From positions 1 to 23,383 of the forward strand of contig DATLZB010000155.1 in the NCBI GenBank assembly GCA_035574175.1: 23,383 nucleotides of DNA, read 5' to 3'. This document shows, piece after piece, positions 1 to 6,675 of this stretch. Numbering within the stretch: the stretch's first letter is position 1; each line of letters opens with the position of its first letter. A program made the translations under genes and the position numbers. This DNA comes from DATLZB01 sp035574175. GTDB lineage: Bacteria; Pseudomonadota; Alphaproteobacteria; Rhizobiales; Hyphomicrobiaceae. Under the pieces are notes generated by a model, which had not been told where the DNA came from, made no database searches, and was given only the letters and a program-made list of their open reading frames with translations.

Positions 1-210
1 GCGCCGGCCGGCAAGCGCCTCTGCAACGACCTCCTCGGCCCCACCCTCCCCGTACATCTCCGCCGTATCAATGAGCGTCATCCCAAGATCGAGGCCGGTG
101 CGAAGGGCGCGAACCTCCGCTCCGCGGTCTCCTGTTCGCTCGCCCATTCGCCAGGTGCCGAGGCCAAGGGCCGGGACTTTCTCGCCGCTCGCCAAAGTGA
201 CGGTCTTCAT
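1..210 (-). CDS. Aldo/keto reductase, N-terminal part (cut by window edge)
   Basis: The first 70 residues of an aldo/keto reductase, an NAD(P)H-dependent cytoplasmic enzyme that reduces aldehydes or ketones to alcohols. The visible part begins MKTVTLASGEKVPALGLGTW, which forms the N-terminal beta hairpin and first strand of the (beta/alpha)8 barrel. LIDTAEMYGEGGAEE follows, containing the catalytic Asp (about residue 48) and Tyr (about residue 53). The catalytic Lys and His and the cofactor site lie outside the window. The start is ATG at 210, with GGAG about 9 bases upstream (minus strand). An ATG at 217 is in another frame. The gene is divergent from the LysE-type exporter, with about 110 bases between the starts. 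The substrate cannot be told from this part. Confidence 0.88.
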   Translation of the reverse strand, partial: MKTVTLASGEKVPALGLGTWRMGERTGDRGAEVRALRTGLDLGMTLIDTAEMYGEGGAEEVVAEALAGRR

Positions 211-320
211 GCTCCATTCTCCTTGGGCGGTGCGCGCCGCCTCTCATGCTACGGGAAAATGTCGCGTTTGCGCATGCTTGTCGTCAGGCTAGGTTGGCAT
301 GGTCTCTGAGCGATCATCCC

Positions 321-941
321 ATGTCCCCAGAAATCTTCATCGCCTTCGTGGCGGCCTGTTGGCTGTTGGCCTGGACGCCAGGGCCGACCTTGTCGCTGAT
401 CTTCGCCAACGTGGCCTCCTATGGGCTGGCGGCCGGGTTGTGGACGCTCGCGGGCAATGTTGTGGGGCTTTCCGTGCTGGTGACGCTGGCCGCGCTCGGC
501 ATGTCGTCGCTGATGAGCTTCGTGTCGGAATGGTTCGACTGGCTGCGTTGGATTGGTGCCATCTATCTCGTGTGGCTCGGCCTGCAGCGCCTGCGCGGGG
601 CTTGGTGCGGCGAGCCGACGAACTTTGGGGCGCGGCCGGCGAGCGGCCGACGCTGGTTCGGACAGGCCGTCACCGTGTGCCTCAGCAATCCGAAAGTGCT
701 CCTCTTCCTCGGAGCTTTCCTACCGCAGTTCGTGGACACCGGCGCCCCGGTCGTGCCGCAGCTCTGGGTACTGGGCGTGACCTTCGTCGCCGTAATCAGC
801 ATTGCCGACCTGCTGTCCACAGTGGTCTTCGCCCGTGTACGTGGCGTGTTCGCCGCCCGCCGGATGCGGCTCATGGATGGCATGGCAGGCGGTCTGCTGC
901 TGCTTGGGGGACTGGCGCTTGCCGCAGCGCGCCGGCCCTGA
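321..941 (+). CDS. LysE/RhtB-family exporter
   Basis: A 206-residue inner-membrane protein of the LysE/RhtB superfamily, which exports amino acids or small metabolites by proton antiport. It begins MSPEIFIAFVAACWLLAWTP and then PGPT, the proline-glycine motif typical of the first transmembrane segment in this family. About six hydrophobic segments follow, with the conserved NPK (in LSNPKVLLFLGAF) starting the fourth. Length matches RhtB proteins (about 205-210 residues). The ATG at 321 was chosen because it gives the family's usual N-terminus; the frame stays open back to 246 but the extra 25 residues are not family-like. No strong ribosome binding site is visible. The exported substrate is unknown. 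Confidence 0.9.
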   Translation: MSPEIFIAFVAACWLLAWTPGPTLSLIFANVASYGLAAGLWTLAGNVVGLSVLVTLAALGMSSLMSFVSEWFDWLRWIGAIYLVWLGLQRLRGAWCGEPTNFGARPASGRRWFGQAVTVCLSNPKVLLFLGAFLPQFVDTGAPVVPQLWVLGVTFVAVISIADLLSTVVFARVRGVFAARRMRLMDGMAGGLLLLGGLALAAARRP

Positions 942-947
942 CCGCAA

Positions 948-1085
948 TCACTTCGCCGATTTCATGCCCACGTAGGAAAACACGAAGTCCTGCTTCTCGA
1001 GCCGCCGGTGGCACGTGAAGCAGTTCTTCAGGTTGGCCGGCCGCGGCAGCGCCAGCAGCCGCGAGGCGAGAAATCGAGAGAACAC
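948..1085 (-). pseudogene. C-terminal remnant of a cytochrome P460-like haem protein
   Basis: On the minus strand, an open stretch of 45 codons ends with TGA at 948-950 and reads FLASRLLALPRPANLKNCFT, then CHRRLEKQDFVFSYVGMK. It contains a CxxCH haem-attachment motif (CFTCH) followed by a short KQDFVFSY-type tail. This resembles the extreme C-terminus of cytochrome P460-family proteins. The frame is closed by a stop just upstream (1086-1088), with no start codon or signal peptide, so most of the gene has been lost. The overlapping 72-residue frame beginning at 1089 has no recognisable content. It could instead be a chance match, but the CxxCH plus aromatic tail argues for a decayed gene. Confidence 0.45.
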
Positions 1086-1218
1086 TCATGCAACGCTCTC
1101 CCTACCAGGGCACGCCTGGCACAAACCATCAGGGTTGGATTGCAAGCGGCGATCAATTCCGTTTGAAAGCAGCGGCTGCGGTTGTCCGCTCCGTGCGTCC
1201 AGGCTAGGACTAAGGCCC

Positions 1219-1725
1219 ATGGCGTATATCGGCTTCTACTCCGGCAGCTTCGATCCCGTCACGCACGGCCACACCGACATCATCGCGCGCGCGCTCGATG
1301 TCGTCGACGAGCTTGTCATCGGCATCGGCGTCCACCACGGCAAGGTGCCGATGTTCAGCGTCGAGGAGCGCATCGCCATGCTGGAGAGCGAAACCAGGGC
1401 GCTCGGCAGGAAACGCGGCGCCAAGATTCGTGTGACCACCTTCGACGGCCTGGCGGTCGAAGCCGCCCGCGAACATGGTGCAACCATCATCATCCGCGGC
1501 CTGCGCGATGGCACGGATTTCGACTACGAAATGCAGATGGCGGGCATGAACAGCGAAATGGCGCCGCAGATCCAGACTGTGTTTCTGGCCGCGAGCCCGG
1601 GAGTCCGGCACATCGCAGCCAACCTTGTGCGCCAGATCGCACAGATGGATGGCGACGTTACACCGTTCGTCTCGGCAGCCGTCGCACGCCGCCTGAAAGC
1701 CAAGGCGGCAGCGGGCAAACGCTGA
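1219..1725 (+). CDS. coaD: Phosphopantetheine adenylyltransferase
   Basis: A 168-residue cytoplasmic enzyme that transfers AMP from ATP to 4'-phosphopantetheine, making dephospho-CoA in the penultimate step of CoA synthesis. The N-terminus MAYIGFYSGSFDPVTHGH carries the nucleotidyltransferase signature, with a TxGH-type motif ending at His18. The IIIRGLRDGTDFDYE block near the middle is the CoaD-specific substrate region. The C-terminus (DVTPFVSAAVARRLK) matches the alphaproteobacterial form. The frame is open back to 1015, but ATG 1219 gives the family N-terminus and has an AAGG sequence just upstream. It leads the coaD - cyclophilin - cyclophilin - queA - tgt run, a conserved order in Rhizobiales. 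Confidence 0.96.
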   Translation: MAYIGFYSGSFDPVTHGHTDIIARALDVVDELVIGIGVHHGKVPMFSVEERIAMLESETRALGRKRGAKIRVTTFDGLAVEAAREHGATIIIRGLRDGTDFDYEMQMAGMNSEMAPQIQTVFLAASPGVRHIAANLVRQIAQMDGDVTPFVSAAVARRLKAKAAAGKR

Positions 1726-1810
1726 ATTTCGACGTCCAACAAAGGCCATATCCTGAACGCAAGCCGAGGACGGCCACGCCGCCACAGTCCATTACGAGGA
1801 GTGCTCGCCC

Positions 1811-2368
1811 ATGCGGCTTTTCAGAATCCTGCTCGCCGCCTTTCTCAGTCTGCCGCTTGCGACGCGGGTCGAGGCGCAGAGGCCCGATCCAGCCAACACG
1901 CTCATTATCGAGCTGAAGACCGGAAAGGTGACCATCGAGCTCAGGCCTGACCTTGCCCCCAAGCACGTGGCTCGCGTCAAGCAGCTCGCCAAGGAGGGCT
2001 TCTACAATGGCCTCAAGTTCCATCGCGTGATCGACGGCTTCATGGCTCAGACCGGCGATCCGACCGGGACCGGGGCCGGCGGCTCCAAGTATGGGCCGCT
2101 GCCGGCCGAGTTCACGCCGACCCCCTACGTCCGCGGCACGGTCGGGGCGGCGCGCACGCCCGATCCCAACAGCGCCAACAGCCAGTTCTTCATCTGCTTC
2201 AACGACACCGGCTGCGCCGGTCTCAAGGGCCAGTATACGGTCTGGGGCAAGGTCGTCTCCGGCATGGAGCACGTCGACAAGATCAAGCGCGGCGCGCCGG
2301 GCTCGGGGGCCGTCAGCGATCCGGATACCATCGTGAAGATGTACCTGCTTTCCGACGACAAGAGCTGA
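1811..2368 (+). CDS. Exported peptidyl-prolyl cis-trans isomerase (cyclophilin type)
   Basis: A 185-residue cyclophilin with an N-terminal signal peptide, so it probably assists proline isomerisation and folding in the periplasm. The signal has Arg at residues 2 and 5, a hydrophobic core at about 6-17 and likely cleavage after VEA (residue 22). Cyclophilin active-site blocks are present: FHRVIDGFMAQTGDPTGTG (Arg, Phe and Gln of the catalytic pocket) and NSANSQFFICF, then QYTVWGKV. A GAGGAG ribosome binding site lies just before ATG 1811. It stands 27 bases before a second, signal-less cyclophilin, and the two are clearly related in sequence, so they are likely an old tandem duplication with one copy directed outside the cytoplasm. 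Confidence 0.94.
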   Translation: MRLFRILLAAFLSLPLATRVEAQRPDPANTLIIELKTGKVTIELRPDLAPKHVARVKQLAKEGFYNGLKFHRVIDGFMAQTGDPTGTGAGGSKYGPLPAEFTPTPYVRGTVGAARTPDPNSANSQFFICFNDTGCAGLKGQYTVWGKVVSGMEHVDKIKRGAPGSGAVSDPDTIVKMYLLSDDKS

Positions 2369-2395
2369 TCAGGGTACACACAAAGGAGCCCCGCC

Positions 2396-2872
2396 ATGGC
2401 CGAAATAGAGGACGCCGAGAACACTCTCATCATGGAGACGAGCAGAGGCAGGGTGGTGATCGCCATGCGCCCCGATCTCGCGCCGAGGCACGTGGAGCGC
2501 ATCAAGAAGCTGGCGCGGGAGGGATTCTATGACGGCGTTGCTTTCCATCGCGTCATCGACGGCTTTATGGCGCAGACCGGCTGTCCGCATGGAACGGGGA
2601 CAGGGGGATCCAGGTACGGCAACCTCAAGGCCGAGTTCAATGCCGAGCCGCACGTGCGCGGCGTATGCTCCATGGCGCGGGCCGCGAGCCCCGACAGTGC
2701 GAACAGTCAGTTCTTCATCTGCTTCGACGACGCGCGTTTTCTCGACCGGCAGTACACCGTCTGGGGCAAGGTCACGGAGGGCATGGAGAACATCGACAAG
2801 ATCAAGCGCGGGGAGCCGGTGCAGAATCCAGACCGCATCCTTTCGATGAAGGTGGCCGCAGACACGGTCTAG
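2396..2872 (+). CDS. Cytoplasmic peptidyl-prolyl cis-trans isomerase (cyclophilin type)
   Basis: A 158-residue single-domain cyclophilin without a signal peptide, therefore probably cytoplasmic and PpiB-like. It carries the active-site blocks FHRVIDGFMAQTGCPHGTG, SMARAASPDSANSQFFICF and QYTVWGKVTEGMENIDKI. ATG 2396 is preceded by AAAGGAG at good spacing. It is the second of two adjacent cyclophilin genes and lies upstream of queA. The upstream copy carries about 25 extra N-terminal residues that include the export signal; the catalytic domains align over nearly their whole length. Confidence 0.95.
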   Translation: MAEIEDAENTLIMETSRGRVVIAMRPDLAPRHVERIKKLAREGFYDGVAFHRVIDGFMAQTGCPHGTGTGGSRYGNLKAEFNAEPHVRGVCSMARAASPDSANSQFFICFDDARFLDRQYTVWGKVTEGMENIDKIKRGEPVQNPDRILSMKVAADTV

Positions 2873-2950
2873 GCTGCGGCGTGCAACTCGTGGTTCGATG
2901 GCCGTGTTAGGCCGGTTGCAGACCATGCGGTCCCGGTGGTAGCTGGCTCC

Positions 2951-4048
2951 GTGCGCACCGACCTCTTCGACTTCGAGCTGCCCCAGGACCGCATCGCGCT
3001 GCACCCCGCGCGGCCGCGCGACGCCGCCCGGCTACTCGTCGTGCGGCCGGTTCGCGGGCCCAACGGGCGGGAGGAGATGTTTGAGGATCGCATCGTGCGT
3101 GACCTGCACGGGCTCCTCGAACCGGGCGACGCCCTGGTGCTCAACGACACGCGCGTGATCCCCGCCGCGCTTGAGGGCGTCCGCATCCGCGGCGAGGCGC
3201 GCGCCGGCGTGGCGGTTAATCTCATCAGGCGCCTCGACGAAAGCCGGTGGCGGGCCCTTGCGAGGCCGGGCAGGCGGCTCGCGGTCGGCGACGTCATTCG
3301 TTTCGGCAACGAGGGGCGGGTGTGCCTCTTGGGCAGCCTCGAGGCGCAGGTTGCCGCCAAGGGCGATGCTGGCGAGGTGGAGCTCACATTCAATCTGCAT
3401 GGCGCCTACCTCGATGAGGCGATCGGCATCCTCGGGGAGGCGCCGCTTCCGCCCTATATCGCCCTGCGTCGCCCGGTCGAGGAACAGGATCGGGCCGACT
3501 ACCAGACGGTTTATGCGGAACGGCAAGGTGCTGTGGCCGCCCCCACCGCGGGCCTGCATTTCACCAGCGAACTGCTGGAACGACTGGCAGCCCGCGGCAT
3601 CGAGCGCCACTTCGTGACGCTGCACGTCGGCGGCGGAACGTTTCAGCCTGTGAAGGCGGAGGATACCTCCGAGCATCGCATGCACAGCGAATGGGGCGAG
3701 ATCGCAGCCGAGACGGCCGAGGGGCTGAACCGCGTGCGCGCCCGTGGCGGCCGCATCGTCGCCGTCGGCACCACCGCGCTGCGGTTGTTGGAAAGCGCGG
3801 CGCGTGAGGACGGCACCATTGCCCCCTTTCAAGACGAAACGGACATCTTCATAACACCGGGCTACCGCTTCCGTGCCGTCGATGTGCTGATGACCAACTT
3901 CCACCTGCCGCGTTCGACGCTGTTCATGCTCGTCGCCGCCTTCAGCGGTCTTGCCACGATGCGGGCTGCCTACGCCCATGCGATCGCTCGCGGCTACCGT
4001 TTCTATTCCTATGGCGACGCTTGCCTGCTATTTCCGGCAGCGCCATGA
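2951..4048 (+). CDS. queA: S-adenosylmethionine:tRNA ribosyltransferase-isomerase
   Basis: A 365-residue cytoplasmic enzyme that transfers and isomerises the ribosyl part of S-adenosylmethionine onto preQ1 at tRNA position 34, giving epoxyqueuosine. Family blocks are DLFDFELPQDRIALHPARPR at the N-terminus, LNDTRVIPA, GEAPLPPYI, AAPTAGLHFT, HVGGGTFQPV, and DVLMTNFHLPRSTLFMLVAAF near the C-terminus. Length is slightly above the usual 340-360. The start is uncertain: GTG 2951 gives the common MRTDLFDFELP beginning, while GTG 2936 would add five residues; neither has a good ribosome binding site. The stop overlaps the tgt start as ATGA, implying translational coupling with the enzyme acting earlier in the same pathway. 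Confidence 0.95.
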   Translation: MRTDLFDFELPQDRIALHPARPRDAARLLVVRPVRGPNGREEMFEDRIVRDLHGLLEPGDALVLNDTRVIPAALEGVRIRGEARAGVAVNLIRRLDESRWRALARPGRRLAVGDVIRFGNEGRVCLLGSLEAQVAAKGDAGEVELTFNLHGAYLDEAIGILGEAPLPPYIALRRPVEEQDRADYQTVYAERQGAVAAPTAGLHFTSELLERLAARGIERHFVTLHVGGGTFQPVKAEDTSEHRMHSEWGEIAAETAEGLNRVRARGGRIVAVGTTALRLLESAAREDGTIAPFQDETDIFITPGYRFRAVDVLMTNFHLPRSTLFMLVAAFSGLATMRAAYAHAIARGYRFYSYGDACLLFPAAP

Positions 4049-5205
4049 CGGACCCGCCGTTTTCTTTCACCATCGAGGCGACCAGCGGAGCCGCACGCAC
4101 AGGACGGATCAGCACTTCGCGCGGCATCATCCGTACACCGGCGTTCATGCCGGTCGGCACGGCAGCTTCCGTCAAGGCGCTCTATCCCGATCAGGTGAGG
4201 GCGGCCGGGGCCGACGTGATCCTGGCCAATACCTACCATCTGATGCTGCGCCCGGGGCCCGAGCGGATCGCCAAGCTCGGCGGTCTCCACACCTTCATGG
4301 GCTGGCGCGGCCCGATCCTCACCGACTCGGGCGGGTTTCAGGTGATGTCACTCGCCAAGCTTCGGTCGGTCGGCAAGGACGGGGTCGCCTTCCAGTCACA
4401 CCTCGACGGCGCCTCCCATCTGCTGACGCCCGAGCGGGCGATCGAGATCCAGTGCATGCTCGGCAGCGACATCCTGATGCAGCTCGACGAGTGCCTCGCC
4501 TTGCCGGCGGAGCAGAGCGAAGTGCGCCGTGCCATGGAGCTGTCGCTCGCCTGGGCTGAGCGGTCGACGCGTGCCTTCTGCGCGCAACGTGCGGCTGGCC
4601 TCGCGCGGCCGGGCCAGGCTCTGTTCGGCATAGTGCAGGGCGGGACGGATCGGCAGCTCAGGCGCCGTTCGGCCGAGGCGCTTGCTGCCATGGACTTTGC
4701 CGGCTACGCGGTCGGCGGCCTTGCCGTAGGCGAGGGACAGGAGCTGATGCTGAGAACCCTCGAGGACACGCTTCCCTTTATCCCTTCCGCCAAGCCGCGC
4801 TATCTCATGGGCGTCGGCACGCCAGCCGACCTCATCGAAGCGGTGGCGCGGGGCCTCGACATGTTCGATTGCGTGATGCCGACGCGTGCTGGCCGGCACG
4901 GCCACGCTTTCACCTGGAACGGGCGCCTCAACCTGCGCAACGCACGCCATGCCGATGATCCGAGGCCGCTCGATCCGGCGAGCGCCTGTCCGGCCGCCCG
5001 CACCTTCTCGCGCGCTTACCTCCACCACCTCGTCAAGTCGGGCGAGTACCTCGGCTCGATGATCCTGTCGTGGACCAATATTTGGTTCTACCAGGAGTTG
5101 ATGGCGGCGATGCGTGCCGCCATCGCCGAGAACCGCTTTGCTGCCTTCGCACAAGAGTGCAAGGTACGCCTTGACGGGATGGAGACGGAAGCGGCGGGTG
5201 GCTGA
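4045..5205 (+). CDS. tgt: tRNA-guanine transglycosylase with a degenerate zinc site
   Basis: A 386-residue TIM-barrel enzyme of the bacterial Tgt family, which swaps guanine 34 for preQ1 in GUN-anticodon tRNAs. Catalytic features are intact: LTDSGGFQVMS (Asp94, counterpart of Zymomonas mobilis Asp102), FGIVQGG, GGLAVGEG and DMFDCVMPTRAGR (nucleophile Asp275, counterpart of Asp280). The zinc motif is not. The family has CxCxxC and, 31 residues after the first Cys, a His (Cys318, Cys320, Cys323, His349 in Z. mobilis). Here the aligned residues are Ser313, Cys315, Ala318 and Thr344, with identical spacing and well-matched flanks (FSRAYLHHL). The protein is otherwise full length. The ATG at 4045 overlaps the queA stop. 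Confidence 0.95.
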   Translation: MTDPPFSFTIEATSGAARTGRISTSRGIIRTPAFMPVGTAASVKALYPDQVRAAGADVILANTYHLMLRPGPERIAKLGGLHTFMGWRGPILTDSGGFQVMSLAKLRSVGKDGVAFQSHLDGASHLLTPERAIEIQCMLGSDILMQLDECLALPAEQSEVRRAMELSLAWAERSTRAFCAQRAAGLARPGQALFGIVQGGTDRQLRRRSAEALAAMDFAGYAVGGLAVGEGQELMLRTLEDTLPFIPSAKPRYLMGVGTPADLIEAVARGLDMFDCVMPTRAGRHGHAFTWNGRLNLRNARHADDPRPLDPASACPAARTFSRAYLHHLVKSGEYLGSMILSWTNIWFYQELMAAMRAAIAENRFAAFAQECKVRLDGMETEAAGG

Positions 5206-5226
5206 CGCCCGAAGGGCGCCTTTGCG
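5206..5226 (+). terminator. Possible intrinsic terminator after tgt
   Basis: Immediately after the tgt stop, CGCCC (5206-5210) and GGGCG (5214-5218) form a 5-bp hairpin with a GAA loop, followed by CCTTTGCGTCCTTT. The stem is short and the T-run is broken, so this is a weak candidate. Its position between convergent genes supports it. Confidence 0.3.
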
Positions 5227-5254
5227 TCCTTTCCCTGACCCGGGCGGGGCCGGA

Positions 5255-6184
5255 TCAGTGCTTCGCCTGCGACTGGCGGGCAACGATATGCTCGCGATGG
5301 ATCAGGTAGATGCCGGAGGCGATGACGACGCAGAGACCGGCGATGGTCCACACGTCGGGCACATCCGCGAAGATGATGTAGCCGAGCGCGGTCATCGAGA
5401 CCGCCTGCAGATAGATGAATGGACCCACGGTCGAGGCGGGCGCCAGGCGGTGAGCGAGGATGTAGAGGTAGTGGCCGGTGCCGCCGAGGATGCCCAAGGA
5501 GAGAAGCAAAAGCCAGGCAAGTGCGCTGGGCGGCGCCACCCACTGATCGAGCACGAAGGGGATGGGTAACAGCGTGCCCACGAACATTGAATAGAACAGG
5601 GTGACGAGCGGCGGGTCGTAGGCGACGAGATGGCGGGTCAGCAGGCTGAACACCGCATAGGCCAGCATCGCCGCAAACGAATAGAGCACGGCGGGGTGCA
5701 CGTCGGCAAATCCCGGTCGCACGACCAGCAGAATGCCGGCGAACCCGACCAGGATAGCCACGGCGCGTCGCCATCCCACCCACTCGCCGAGGAAGGGGCC
5801 GGCGAGCAGGGCCACCACCAGCGGCGTGAGAAAGATGATGGAGATGGTCTGATCGAGTCGGAGATACTTGAGCGCGACGAAATTGAATCCCGTGGTCGCC
5901 GCCATCATCAGCGAGCGGATGAGCTGAAGGCCGGGCCGGCGTGTGATGAACAGGCCCTTTGCGCTCAGGATGCCGAATGCCGGTACCAACAGCAGGATCA
6001 GCGCGAACTGGCCGAGAAACCGCAGCCACATAATCTGCATCACCGGCACGCCCATCACCGAGGCGAGGTACTTGCCCGCGGCATCGAGCCCGGCAAACAG
6101 CGTGACGGCGAGCGCCATCAGTCCAATCGCCTGGATCTGGCCTGGGATGCGCCCACCCTCGCGTCCGATTGCGCTCTCCTGCAT
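5255..6184 (-). CDS. EamA/DMT-superfamily transporter
   Basis: A 309-residue inner-membrane protein with about ten predicted transmembrane segments arranged as two EamA repeats (drug/metabolite transporter superfamily). The first repeat runs from QIQAIGLMALAVTLFAGLDA to about residue 150, with the typical FVALKYLRLDQTISIIFLTP before the fourth helix. The second begins near HPAVLYSFAAMLAYAVFSLL. Many alphaproteobacterial members of this type are annotated as permeases of unknown substrate. The frame extends to 6358, but ATG 6184 was chosen because residues upstream are Arg-rich and unlike the family. It is convergent with tgt and divergent from tRNA-Lys. The substrate is unknown. Confidence 0.9.
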   Translation of the reverse strand: MQESAIGREGGRIPGQIQAIGLMALAVTLFAGLDAAGKYLASVMGVPVMQIMWLRFLGQFALILLLVPAFGILSAKGLFITRRPGLQLIRSLMMAATTGFNFVALKYLRLDQTISIIFLTPLVVALLAGPFLGEWVGWRRAVAILVGFAGILLVVRPGFADVHPAVLYSFAAMLAYAVFSLLTRHLVAYDPPLVTLFYSMFVGTLLPIPFVLDQWVAPPSALAWLLLLSLGILGGTGHYLYILAHRLAPASTVGPFIYLQAVSMTALGYIIFADVPDVWTIAGLCVVIASGIYLIHREHIVARQSQAKH

Positions 6185-6392
6185 GCGGCAACGCCCTCGC
6201 TCGATGCCGGCACGTCGAGGCACGCGCCGGGCCCGTCCCTCAGACAGGGCGGGTGAACCTAGCCTATCGGCGTACTCCGGCGTGAGTCCGGAACGCCCAA
6301 TGCAGCTCGGGCGAAAGACTTGGCCCCGTCTTGACAGCGATGATGGTTCCCGCCACAAGGCCCGAAGTCAGCACGGTCATGAGCCGAACACG

Positions 6393-6467
6393 GGGCCCGT
6401 AGCTCAGCGGTAGAGCACCTGACTTTTAATCAGGGTGTCGTTGGTTCGACTCCAACCGGGCTCACCA
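6393..6467 (+). tRNA. tRNA-Lys (anticodon TTT)
   Basis: A complete cloverleaf can be folded. The acceptor stem GGGCCCG (6393-6399) pairs with CGGGCTC (6457-6463) with one G-T pair. The D stem is GCTC/GAGC. The anticodon stem CCTGA/TCAGG encloses loop CTTTTAA, giving anticodon TTT (6425-6427 region). The T stem GTTGG/CCAAC encloses TTCGACT. The discriminator is A and CCA is encoded at 6465-6467. Its 3' end points into the accessory region. Confidence 0.97.
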
Positions 6468-6489
6468 TGATTTCCCAATAGAATCATGG
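6465..6489 (+). repeat. Inverted repeat at the tRNA-Lys 3' end
   Basis: CCATGATT (6465-6472) and AATCATGG (6482-6489) are perfect 8-base inverted repeats around a 9-base loop. The left arm starts inside the encoded CCA end. There is no T-run, so it is a possible processing or weak termination hairpin rather than a classical terminator. Confidence 0.45.
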
Positions 6490-6499
6490 CATTGATGGC

Positions 6500-6581
6500 C
6501 CGACGACGACGTCGCGGAGCCGGCGTCGTCGGCGCAATCGTCCGCACATTCCTCGCCCGTCATGCCGGCGGGACGACGGGC
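6500..6581. repeat. Two GC-rich hairpins in the tRNA-Lys/suyB intergenic region
   Basis: The first hairpin has perfect 9-base arms, CCGACGACG (6500-6508) and CGTCGTCGG (6524-6532), with a 15-base loop. The second has 7-base arms, GCCCGTC (6555-6561) and GACGGGC (6575-6581). A tandem 10-mer CATTATTGG[T/C] follows at 6591-6610. The stretch 6468-6675 holds no recognisable gene. The hairpins may end transcription arriving from suyB on the minus strand or from the tRNA. Confidence 0.4.
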
Positions 6582-6675
6582 CACACGTTTCATTATTGGT
6601 CATTATTGGCGAAAAAGGGCGGAGGTGAGTGCCCTTGCCAGCTTCCTTTCGTCGGCGAACGGCCGCGCACCTTCC

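Noticed and set aside
2396..2872. The second cyclophilin as a frameshifted copy of the first
   Set aside because: It has its own ribosome binding site, start and stop and all active-site blocks; it is an independent cytoplasmic form.
4981..5076. Treating tgt as a pseudogene because of the missing zinc ligands
   Set aside because: The frame is full length, catalytic residues are intact, flanks are well conserved and the queA overlap is kept; a decayed gene would show other damage.
5088..6191. A 367-codon minus-strand frame over the EamA transporter
   Set aside because: Different frame from the transporter, whose hydrophobic segments and EamA repeats are clear; the alternative is Arg/Pro/His-rich and not membrane-like.
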